NCBI GenBank assembly: GCA_025463865.1
Contig: JAODBH010000147.1
Span: 1 to 37,749 of the forward strand
Direction: 5' to 3'
DNA from: Actinomycetes bacterium
GTDB taxonomy: Bacteria; Actinomycetota; Acidimicrobiia; IMCC26256; Chersky-534
DNA: 37,749 nt
Below, piece after piece: positions 31,653 through 37,749 of the stretch. A model generated the notes under the pieces. That model saw only the letters and a list, made by a program, of their open reading frames with translations. It ran no database searches and was not told the origin of the DNA. Made by a program: the position numbers and the translations under genes. Every line of letters begins with the position of its first letter. Position 1 is the first letter of the stretch.

Positions 31653-32635
31653 GCGCGGTGTCGCCGCCCGAGTACCTCGTGATCGCGACGCGGGGCATCC
31701 TCGGCGCGCTCACGGCCGGTGGGACCACGCCGACCGAGCTGCAGCTCGACATCCTCGACACGCTCAACCGATCCGTGTTCGGCATCGAGGTCGACGTCGG
31801 CGGCCTCACGCCTCTCGGACCGACGGAGCTCGCGGCGATGCTGCCTGATCACCGGGTCCGGCGGGTCGTGATCCAATCGATGGTCGCGCTCGAGCTGATG
31901 CGGCACCCGCTCCCCGGTCCCGTCGCGAGCGCCACCAAGCTCTACGCACGCGCGCTGGGCATCGACGAGCCGATGGTCACCACGGCGCGCCGCTACGCAC
32001 ACCACCAAGTGGGGCTGATGTACGCCGACATCATCCGCAACGACTGGTACACCGAGGAGACCCGCCACGAGATCCTGCACGGCAAGATGCGGGAGCTGCT
32101 GCGCTCCAAGGTCGCCTACACGGGCATCGTCGAAGACCGCGCGATCGCGGCCAAGTGGCAGGGGCTCGGCGACTGCCCTCCCGGCAGCTGGGGCCGCGCC
32201 GTCTTCGACTACTACCGCGCGCACCAGTTCCCGTTTCCGGGCGAGAAGCGCGGGATCTACGAGATCGGAGCCCATCACGACTTCGTGCACGTGCTCACCG
32301 GCTATCCGCCCGACCCGGAGGGGGAGATCGACGTGTTCACCTTCATCGCGACCACGATGAAGGACCCGCGGGGCTTCACGCTCCTCGTCGTCACCCTCGG
32401 TCTCTTCCAGAACGCGAGCATCAAGCACGTAGCCGGCAAGAAGGTGCAGATCGCGCGCGCCGACACGCTCTCCGATCCCGGCGCGGTGGGCCGATTCGTC
32501 GATGCCCTCGAGCGCGGCATGTCGTGCAACGTCGACGTGATGGACGGCATCGACCACTTCGCGCTCGCCCCCGAGAACCTCGACGAGCTGCGGAAGCGGT
32601 TCGCCATCCCGCCGATCGCGTCGCCGCGGACCTAG
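31649..32635 (+). CDS. COQ4-like protein
   Basis: A 328-residue protein. Its middle carries HDFVH (210-214) followed after 11 residues by E226 (VLTGYPPDPEGE), the HDxxH-x11-E zinc motif of COQ4, which in eukaryotes and some bacteria acts at C1 of coenzyme Q precursors. Flanking YEIGAHHDFVHVLTG and the helical IDVFTFIATTM also fit that fold. Residues 1-200 are a helical N-terminal part that I do not recognise. A COQ4 role is family inference; actinobacteria generally use menaquinone. Last gene of the 29828 operon; its stop shares 4 bp with the convergent MFS gene. Confidence 0.7.
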   Translation: MSAVSPPEYLVIATRGILGALTAGGTTPTELQLDILDTLNRSVFGIEVDVGGLTPLGPTELAAMLPDHRVRRVVIQSMVALELMRHPLPGPVASATKLYARALGIDEPMVTTARRYAHHQVGLMYADIIRNDWYTEETRHEILHGKMRELLRSKVAYTGIVEDRAIAAKWQGLGDCPPGSWGRAVFDYYRAHQFPFPGEKRGIYEIGAHHDFVHVLTGYPPDPEGEIDVFTFIATTMKDPRGFTLLVVTLGLFQNASIKHVAGKKVQIARADTLSDPGAVGRFVDALERGMSCNVDVMDGIDHFALAPENLDELRKRFAIPPIASPRT

Positions 32636-34062
32636 CTCCCGGCGCGGCCGTTCGTACGGGCGATCATCGGCAACGTCACGCCGACCGCGGTGGCGACGGC
32701 CACGAACAACATGGTCGGACGCAGCGCGTGCACGAAGGCGGTCTCGCTGGACGAGCCCGCGGCGACGGTGTGGGAGGCGGCGCCGAACACCGCCCCGGTG
32801 ACCGCGAGGCCGAAGAGGCTTCCGAGCTGGCGCACCGCCGAGATCGCGCCCGACGCGACACCGGCCTTGTCGGTGCTGCACGCGTCCATGGCCGCGACGT
32901 TCGACACGTTGAACGCCAGGCCCTGGCCGAGCCCCGACAGCACGAGCCCCGTGAGCACGAGCGCCAGACCGTCGTCGGCACCCAACGCCGCGAAGCACGC
33001 GAACGACACTGCCAGCAACGCCATGCCCACGGCCATGAGTCGGACCGCGCTCCCGATCGCGAGCAGCCGGCCGATGAGCCGGGCCGTCAACGCGAGCGGG
33101 ATCGTGAACGCGAGGAGGATGACGCCGCTGGCGGCGGAGCTGCGGTGCTGGACCTCCTGGAGGTAGAGCGCCAAGTAGAACATCGCGGCCGCGAAGCCGA
33201 AGTTGGCGAACCACCCCACCGCCGCGGCGGCCGCGAACGCGCGGCTCCGAAACACGCGGAGGTCGACGAGCGGTGCGGCCCCGCGGCGCTCGACGGCGAC
33301 GAAGGTCACGAGGAGCGCGGCGCCAACGACGAGCCCGGTCACGACGTCGGGCCGACCCCAACCGGCACCGGGCCCCTCGAGCAGCCCGTACACGAGCAGC
33401 ACCAATCCGCCGGTGACGGTGACGAGTCCGGCGACGTCGAGCCGGCCCGACACCGTCGCGTCCCGACTCTCGCGCACACCTCGGACCGTCAGGAACGCGG
33501 CCACCAGGGTGAGCGGGAGGCTGAGGACGAAGAACCCGCGCCACGACCACACGTCGGCCACGACTCCGGCTACCAACGGCCCCACCGCCGAACCCACCGC
33601 GCCGGTGGCGCTCCAGATGCCGATCGCCGCCGCGCGCGCGCCGTCGGGGAACGCGTCGCTGACGATCGACAACGACGTCGCGGTCACCAGCGCGGCGCCG
33701 AGGCCCTGCAGGGTCCGTCCCGCGATCAGCATCCCGGTCGACGTCGAGAGCGCGCCGACGACCGACGCGCAGGCGAAGAGCCCGAGTCCGACGAGCGCAA
33801 CCCGCTTCCGTCCGAAGATGTCGCCGAGCCGGCCGGCCGCGAGCAGGCAGGCGGCGAGGCTGAGCATGTACGAGTTGGCGATCCACAGAAGCGTCGACTG
33901 GCTCCCTCCGAGATCGGCCCGGACGTGGGGGAGCAGGACGTTGAGACCGAAGAAGTCGACCGTCAGGGCGACGTTGGCCAGCGACATCGCGACCAGCGCC
34001 GCTCGGGGGGATCGGCGGGTCGGATCGCCCGCGGGCGGGGAGGTGGCGGCCTCGGTGTCCAT
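32632..34062 (-). CDS. MFS transporter, DHA2 (14-TMS) drug-exporter type
   Basis: A 476-residue transporter with about 14 hydrophobic helices. The loop motif LAAGRLGDIFGRKRVALVG (motif A) follows helix 2, and LQGLGAALVTATSLSIV is motif B; motif C-like sequence (ATGAVGSAVGPLVAGVV) marks an antiporter of the EmrB/QacA group. It should export toxic compounds using the proton gradient; substrate unknown. ATG at 34062. Divergent from cysI with a 123-bp gap in which no clear operator was seen. Confidence 0.93.
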   Translation of the reverse strand: MDTEAATSPPAGDPTRRSPRAALVAMSLANVALTVDFFGLNVLLPHVRADLGGSQSTLLWIANSYMLSLAACLLAAGRLGDIFGRKRVALVGLGLFACASVVGALSTSTGMLIAGRTLQGLGAALVTATSLSIVSDAFPDGARAAAIGIWSATGAVGSAVGPLVAGVVADVWSWRGFFVLSLPLTLVAAFLTVRGVRESRDATVSGRLDVAGLVTVTGGLVLLVYGLLEGPGAGWGRPDVVTGLVVGAALLVTFVAVERRGAAPLVDLRVFRSRAFAAAAAVGWFANFGFAAAMFYLALYLQEVQHRSSAASGVILLAFTIPLALTARLIGRLLAIGSAVRLMAVGMALLAVSFACFAALGADDGLALVLTGLVLSGLGQGLAFNVSNVAAMDACSTDKAGVASGAISAVRQLGSLFGLAVTGAVFGAASHTVAAGSSSETAFVHALRPTMLFVAVATAVGVTLPMIARTNGRAGS

Positions 34063-34173
34063 GCTGGTGCATCGTCGCCCATCAGCGGCGGGTACAGGCG
34101 GAAGCTCGGGCGGTCGATAGCTCCGGGATGCAGACCCCGGTCATTTCCGAGTGGATTCGTCAACTTTGGGTTG

Positions 34174-34179
34174 TAGGCT
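34174..34179 (+). promoter_or_regulatory. -10 hexamer of the sulfite reductase gene (TAGGCT)
   Basis: TAGGCT, 6 nt before the ATG at 34186, again with no ribosome-binding site; leaderless mRNA expected. Confidence 0.5.
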
Positions 34180-34185
34180 CGGTCC

Positions 34186-35955
34186 ATGCCTGAAGTCGCA
34201 GCACCCACCGCCGTCGAAGGCGTCAAAGAGGAGAGCCGGCACCTGCGCGGCACCCTCTTCGACGAGCTCGCGGAACCGGGCACGCCGTTCACCACCCCGG
34301 CCACCCAGCTGCTCAAGTTCCACGGGATCTACCAGCAGGACGACCGCGACGCCCGCCGCGAGCTGGCCAAGAAGAAGGAGCAGCTCGCCTACTCCTGCAT
34401 GGTCCGGACCAGCGTCCCCGGCGGAAGCCTCTCCGCCGACGAGTATCTCGCCCTCGACCGCGCCGCGGGCGCCCTCGGCGACGGCACGCTCCGCATCACC
34501 ACCCGCCAGGGCATCCAGTTCCACTTCATCGCCAAGACGAAGCTGCACGACCTGGTCCACGACCTCAACGAGTCGCTGATCACCACCCTCGGGGCCTGCG
34601 GCGACGTCGTCCGCAACGTCACGTGCTGCCCGGCCCCGATCGCCGACCGTCGCCAGCAGCACCTCCTCGAGACCGCCCGCGCGATCGCGCAGCGCTTCCG
34701 GCCCCAGACCAACGCCTACTTCGAGCTCTGGGTCGACGGCGAGAAGGCCGTCACCGCCGAGCTCCCGTTCCCTTCCGACCCGGCGGAAGAGCCGCTCTAC
34801 GGCGACACGTACCTGCCGCGGAAGTTCAAGATCGGCATCGCCTGGCCCGGCGACAACTGCATCGACGTCTACACGCAGGACATCGGCGTGATCCCGGTGA
34901 ACGACACCGAGGGCAACCCCGGTTACACGCTCGTCGTGGGTGGCGGGCTCGGCATGGGCCACGCGGACCCGGGCACGTACCCGCGGCTCGCCACGCCGCT
35001 CGGCTGGGTGCCGGTCGACGAGCTCGGCGAGGTCGCCGAAGCCATCGTCGCCGTGCAGCGCGACTTCGGTGACCGCACCGACCGCCGGTTCGCCCGCCTG
35101 AAGTACACGATCGACCGCAAGGGCGAGGCCTGGTTCCGCGCCGCGGTCGAGGGCAAGCTCGGCCGCGAGATCGCGCCGGCCATCGAGGTCCCGCCGTGGC
35201 TCGGCACCGACGACCACCTCGGCTGGCACGCCCAGCCCGACGGGCGCTGGTTCCTCGGCGTGCACGTCGACAGCGGGCGCGTCCGCGACGTCGAGCACGG
35301 CGGCCGTCTCCGCAGCGCGCTCCGCACGATCGTCTACCGCTACGAGACCGGAGTGCAGCTCACCGCGCTCCAGGACGTCCTGCTCACCGACGTGCGGTCC
35401 GAGGACCGCGCCGCGATCGAGACCATCCTGCGCGAGCACGAGGTCACGCTCTCCGACGACCTCGCGCCGCTGCGGCGCCACGCCCTCGCCTGCCCGGCCC
35501 TGCCCACGTGCGGCCAGGCGCTGGGCGAAGCCGAGCGGGTGCTGCCCACCGTGCTCGCCGGGCTCGACGCCGAGCTCGAGGCGGCGGGCCTCGGCGGCCA
35601 GTCGCTCCACGTGCGGATGACGGGCTGCCCCAACGGCTGCGCGCGTCCGTACACGGCCGAGCTGGGCATCGTCGGCCGCACCAAGACCCGCTACGACATC
35701 TGGGTCGGTGGCGCGGTCGACGGGAGCCGTCTCGCCGAGGTGCTCGTCACCGACGTGCCGCTCACCGAGGTGCCGAGCGTGCTGCGCCCGCTGCTCGACC
35801 GGTGGAAGCTCGAGCACCTCGACGCCGAGACCTTCGGCGACTGGTCGGTACGCGTCGGCGTCCCGGTGCTCGCGAGCGAGGTCCGCCGCCCTGCCCGCAC
35901 CCGCGGGACCCGGGCCGCGAAGCCCGACGCGGACGCGGACGACCTCGCCTCGTAG
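34186..35955 (+). CDS. cysI: Assimilatory sulfite reductase hemoprotein (siroheme/4Fe-4S)
   Basis: A 589-residue siroheme enzyme reducing sulfite to sulfide for cysteine synthesis. The cluster ligands are C436-x5-C442 (CPALPTC) and C481-x3-C485 (GCPNGC). The N-terminal [23 protein letters not shown] and [11 protein letters not shown] blocks match the NADPH/ferredoxin sulfite reductase beta subunit rather than nitrite reductase. No flavoprotein partner or other sulfur-assimilation gene is adjacent, so the electron donor (probably ferredoxin) is inferred. Likely leaderless start at ATG 34186. The last 20 residues are a charged tail. Confidence 0.9.
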   Translation: MPEVAAPTAVEGVKEESRHLRGTLFDELAEPGTPFTTPATQLLKFHGIYQQDDRDARRELAKKKEQLAYSCMVRTSVPGGSLSADEYLALDRAAGALGDGTLRITTRQGIQFHFIAKTKLHDLVHDLNESLITTLGACGDVVRNVTCCPAPIADRRQQHLLETARAIAQRFRPQTNAYFELWVDGEKAVTAELPFPSDPAEEPLYGDTYLPRKFKIGIAWPGDNCIDVYTQDIGVIPVNDTEGNPGYTLVVGGGLGMGHADPGTYPRLATPLGWVPVDELGEVAEAIVAVQRDFGDRTDRRFARLKYTIDRKGEAWFRAAVEGKLGREIAPAIEVPPWLGTDDHLGWHAQPDGRWFLGVHVDSGRVRDVEHGGRLRSALRTIVYRYETGVQLTALQDVLLTDVRSEDRAAIETILREHEVTLSDDLAPLRRHALACPALPTCGQALGEAERVLPTVLAGLDAELEAAGLGGQSLHVRMTGCPNGCARPYTAELGIVGRTKTRYDIWVGGAVDGSRLAEVLVTDVPLTEVPSVLRPLLDRWKLEHLDAETFGDWSVRVGVPVLASEVRRPARTRGTRAAKPDADADDLAS

Positions 35956-36027
35956 CCTGACGGCACAGCCTGCGGAAGGCGTCCGCGCGGAATCGAAGTG
36001 GGCCGTCCGATGTTGGTGGCGGCGTCG

Positions 36028-36033
36028 TAGATT
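36028..36033 (+). promoter_or_regulatory. Candidate -10 hexamer for msrB (TAGATT)
   Basis: TAGATT in the 112-bp gap between cysI and msrB; the transcript would carry a leader of about 28 nt with a CTGGAGG ribosome site. Confidence 0.35.
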
Positions 36034-36067
36034 GACACCACCCACACTTCGCATCTGGAGGCACACC

Positions 36068-36475
36068 ATGGCCGACGAGAAGCTCGACCTCACCGACGAG
36101 GAGTGGCGCGCCCGGCTCACGCCCGAGCAGTACGCCGTGCTGCGTCAGGCCGGCACGGAGCGCCCGTTCACCGGGGAGTACGTCCACGAGCACACGCCCG
36201 GCGTCTACACCTGCGCCGCGTGCGGCGCCAAGCTCTTCGACGCGGACACCAAGTTCGATTCGGGCACCGGCTGGCCCAGCTTCACCGAGCCGTTGGTCGC
36301 CGAGGCAGTCGAGCTCATCAGCGACACGTCGCACGGCATGGTCCGCACCGAGGTCCGCTGCCGCAACTGCCACTCGCACCTCGGCCACGTGTTCCCCGAC
36401 GGCCCCGGCCCGACCGGCGAGCGCTACTGCATGAACTCGATCTCCCTGAAGCTGGAGCCCGAGCCCAAGTCCTGA
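36068..36475 (+). CDS. msrB: Peptide-methionine (R)-S-oxide reductase
   Basis: Repairs oxidised methionine in proteins. The 135-residue protein has the full MsrB set: zinc cysteines C49-x2-C52 and C98-x2-C101, [30 protein letters not shown] with catalytic C121. The ATG at 36068 follows CTGGAGG. It stands alone (cysI is 112 bp upstream, and the HD gene converges 8 bp after its stop). Together with the exported MsrP-like enzyme at 14311 it would cover methionine repair on both sides of the membrane, if that enzyme indeed acts on methionine sulfoxide. Confidence 0.96.
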   Translation: MADEKLDLTDEEWRARLTPEQYAVLRQAGTERPFTGEYVHEHTPGVYTCAACGAKLFDADTKFDSGTGWPSFTEPLVAEAVELISDTSHGMVRTEVRCRNCHSHLGHVFPDGPGPTGERYCMNSISLKLEPEPKS

Positions 36476-36483
36476 CGCTGCGG

Positions 36484-37041
36484 TTACTCGGGGATGACGA
36501 AGCGGGGCTTGGCGAACAGCTCCCGCACGAGGGGCTCGAAGTGCGCGAGCGGCTCGGTGTCGTAGTCCGGGTCGAACGCAGTTTGGTCCCAGTCGTCCGC
36601 GAACTGCTCGGCGAGCGCGAAGAAGTCCTCGTCGCGGTGCTGCTCGCGCAGGTCGGGGTCCCCGCCGAAGTGGCCGTAGTAGTGCCGGCCTTGGAAGTCC
36701 TGGTGCACGCGGATCATGGCGGAGACCTCGTCCCGCACGTAGGGCCGCAGGATGGATGCCGCGATCTCGGGGTGGTTGGGGACCGAGATCGCCTTGCCGA
36801 TGTCGTGGCAGAGCGACGCGACGACGACCTCGTCGTCGGCCCCGGCGCGCTCGGCGCGCGTCGCCGTCTGCAGGGAGTGCGTGAGCTGGTCGACGGCGAA
36901 ACCGTCGGTGATCTCCTCGAGTGAGCGCAGGAGACCGAGGACGCGCTCCGCGACGCGGTCCTGGTGGGTCATCGTCTCGCTGCCGATGACGGCCCACTGC
37001 TCGGCGGTCGACTCGTCCATGCGGGTGAAGGTTGAGGCCAT
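36484..37041 (-). CDS. HD-domain protein, PhnZ-like diiron oxygenase candidate
   Basis: A 185-residue HD-domain protein. Beyond the HD pair (H79-D80 in LCHDIGK) it keeps the extra ligands of the mixed-valent diiron HD oxygenases: H55 (DQLTHSLQTA), H90 (VPNHPEIAA), H113 (IRVHQDFQGRHYYG) and D152 (DDWDQTAFD), the order H-HD-H-H-D found in PhnZ and myo-inositol oxygenase. PhnZ cleaves a hydroxy-phosphonate; the substrate here is unknown and no phosphonate gene is nearby. A hydrolytic HD role remains possible. ATG at 37041; 60 bp downstream of the partial gene. Confidence 0.78.
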   Translation of the reverse strand: MASTFTRMDESTAEQWAVIGSETMTHQDRVAERVLGLLRSLEEITDGFAVDQLTHSLQTATRAERAGADDEVVVASLCHDIGKAISVPNHPEIAASILRPYVRDEVSAMIRVHQDFQGRHYYGHFGGDPDLREQHRDEDFFALAEQFADDWDQTAFDPDYDTEPLAHFEPLVRELFAKPRFVIPE

Positions 37042-37101
37042 GGCGCATTCTCTCAGCCCCGCGCCCCCCGGTCGAGCCACCCGGCGACCCTCGAGGCCGG
37101 A

Positions 37102-37749
37102 TCAGAGCCGGTCGAGGCCCCGGCGGAGGAAGCCGAGGGCGATGGCCCCGGGATCCGGCGCGTCGAGCAGGTCGGCGTAGCCGAGGGACGCTCCCGCGAA
37201 CGCGCTCTCGTTCCAGAAGGTGTCGTCGTCGGGCCCGTTCCAGGGGGTCACGTAGAGATAGGGCTCGGGGTGCTGGGTGTCGCCCGGCGACGCTCCGAAC
37301 GTGCCCCGATGGTTCTCGCGGCCGGCGTCGAACGCGAGGTCGAAGTGCTCGGGCCAGAGCTGCATCGTCGACGGTGCCTCATCGTCGCTCAGGTGGGTGC
37401 GCAGCGACTCGAGGACTGCGCCGGACCAGCCGTACCAGTGCTCGATGAACTCCGCACTCCGCGTGTCGATGTTGAGCAGGGCGTCCGGATCCGGATGCGT
37501 GCTGGGAGGGTACGGGAAGGCGTCGGGAAGCTCGGGCTCGATCCCCGCGAGCGCAGCCGCGGCGCGCAGGGTCGCGAGGATTCCCCACTTCACGCGGCCG
37601 TCGCGGACGCTGACGAGGTTGACGCCCTCGACGCGCAGTTGGCGCTCCGATCCGTCGGCGTCGGTGAAGGTGGGGGTGCCGAATCCGTTGGGCGCGGGGA
37701 CGAGGCCGATGTGCCCGTCGGCCCGGAAGCGCGCCGCCCCGAGGACGTG
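37102..37749 (-). CDS. Unrecognised protein, 5' part beyond the window
   Basis: The frame is open from the right edge (37749) to the stop at 37102, giving 215 residues of a longer protein. An in-frame GTG at 37593 could be mistaken for its start, but the 52 codons upstream read as ordinary protein (for example GHIGLVPAPNGFGTPTFTD and ERQLRVEGVNLVSVRDGRV), continuous in style with the rest. Later blocks are TMQLWPEHFDLAFDAG and PEPYLYVTPWN. No family recognised. It lies upstream of the HD gene on the same strand and may be co-transcribed with it. Confidence 0.75.
   Translation of the reverse strand, partial: HVLGAARFRADGHIGLVPAPNGFGTPTFTDADGSERQLRVEGVNLVSVRDGRVKWGILATLRAAAALAGIEPELPDAFPYPPSTHPDPDALLNIDTRSAEFIEHWYGWSGAVLESLRTHLSDDEAPSTMQLWPEHFDLAFDAGRENHRGTFGASPGDTQHPEPYLYVTPWNGPDDDTFWNESAFAGASLGYADLLDAPDPGAIALGFLRRGLDRL

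Noticed and set aside
31226-34072. A 948-codon open frame on the minus strand
   Set aside because: It runs antisense through the COQ4-like gene and overlaps the MFS gene in another frame. Its product is arginine-rich low-complexity sequence typical of high-G+C shadow frames.
34063-34185. Riboswitch or operator upstream of cysI
   Set aside because: Only a small CCGGG/CCCGG stem is visible, and the start appears leaderless, leaving no room for a leader RNA.
1-37749. CRISPR array, tRNA, prophage, transposon or toxin-antitoxin genes
   Set aside because: No regularly spaced repeats, no cloverleaf, no transposase, integrase or capsid-like products, and no small paired toxin/antitoxin frames were found on either strand.

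Overview
The window is about 70% G+C and almost fully coding on both strands. No intergenic gap exceeds about 190 bp, and there is no rRNA, tRNA, CRISPR array, insertion sequence, integrase or phage gene. Several features point to an actinobacterium: an F420-dependent luciferase-like oxidoreductase, a methionine aminopeptidase with the mycobacterial type 1c N-terminal extension, many GTG starts, and many genes whose start codon lies 6-8 nt after a TANNNT hexamer (leaderless mRNAs). An Acidimicrobiia-like lineage would fit, but the sequence alone does not prove it.

Layout. 161-913 is a TSUP permease. 906-6396 (minus) is a tight six-gene run: Gfo/Idh/MocA oxidoreductase, aldo-keto reductase, ABC-2 ATPase, ABC-2 permease, siderophore-interacting flavoprotein and SDR; three of its junctions are 4-bp ATGA/GTGA overlaps. 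It diverges from a second aldo-keto reductase (6514) across a 16-bp palindrome. A GT-C membrane glycosyltransferase (7647) and a third aldo-keto reductase (9005) follow. Next come a 2-oxoglutarate/Fe(II) dioxygenase diverging from a long-form glyA, then a HIBADH-type dehydrogenase. 13649-15066 (minus) is an exported molybdenum oxidoreductase with its membrane cytochrome b. 15177-17462 is a large arylsulfatase. 17525-20623 holds an F420 oxidoreductase, a phosphotransferase and an SDR.

20742-23062 is a DrrAB-type exporter diverging from a MarR regulator over two in-phase operators. It is followed by a cyclopropane-synthase-like methyltransferase, a small acidic protein, an M20 peptidase, a VOC protein, map, a small membrane protein and an RraA-like protein. 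28749-29796 (minus) encodes a zinc-ribbon protein and type I pantothenate kinase. They diverge from a four-gene operon (29828-32635) in which every junction is ATGA: CrtC/AttH-like protein, pentapeptide-repeat protein, VOC protein and a COQ4-like protein. An MFS exporter, assimilatory sulfite reductase (cysI), msrB, a PhnZ-like HD oxygenase candidate and a gene cut by the right edge complete the window.

The most unusual items are the COQ4-like protein in a presumably menaquinone-based organism, with its coupled operon; the tandem operator architecture at marR/drrAB; the diiron-oxygenase-like HD protein; a family of long perfect or near-perfect hairpins placed 10-15 nt after stop codons; and three convergent gene pairs that share a 4-bp double stop codon.
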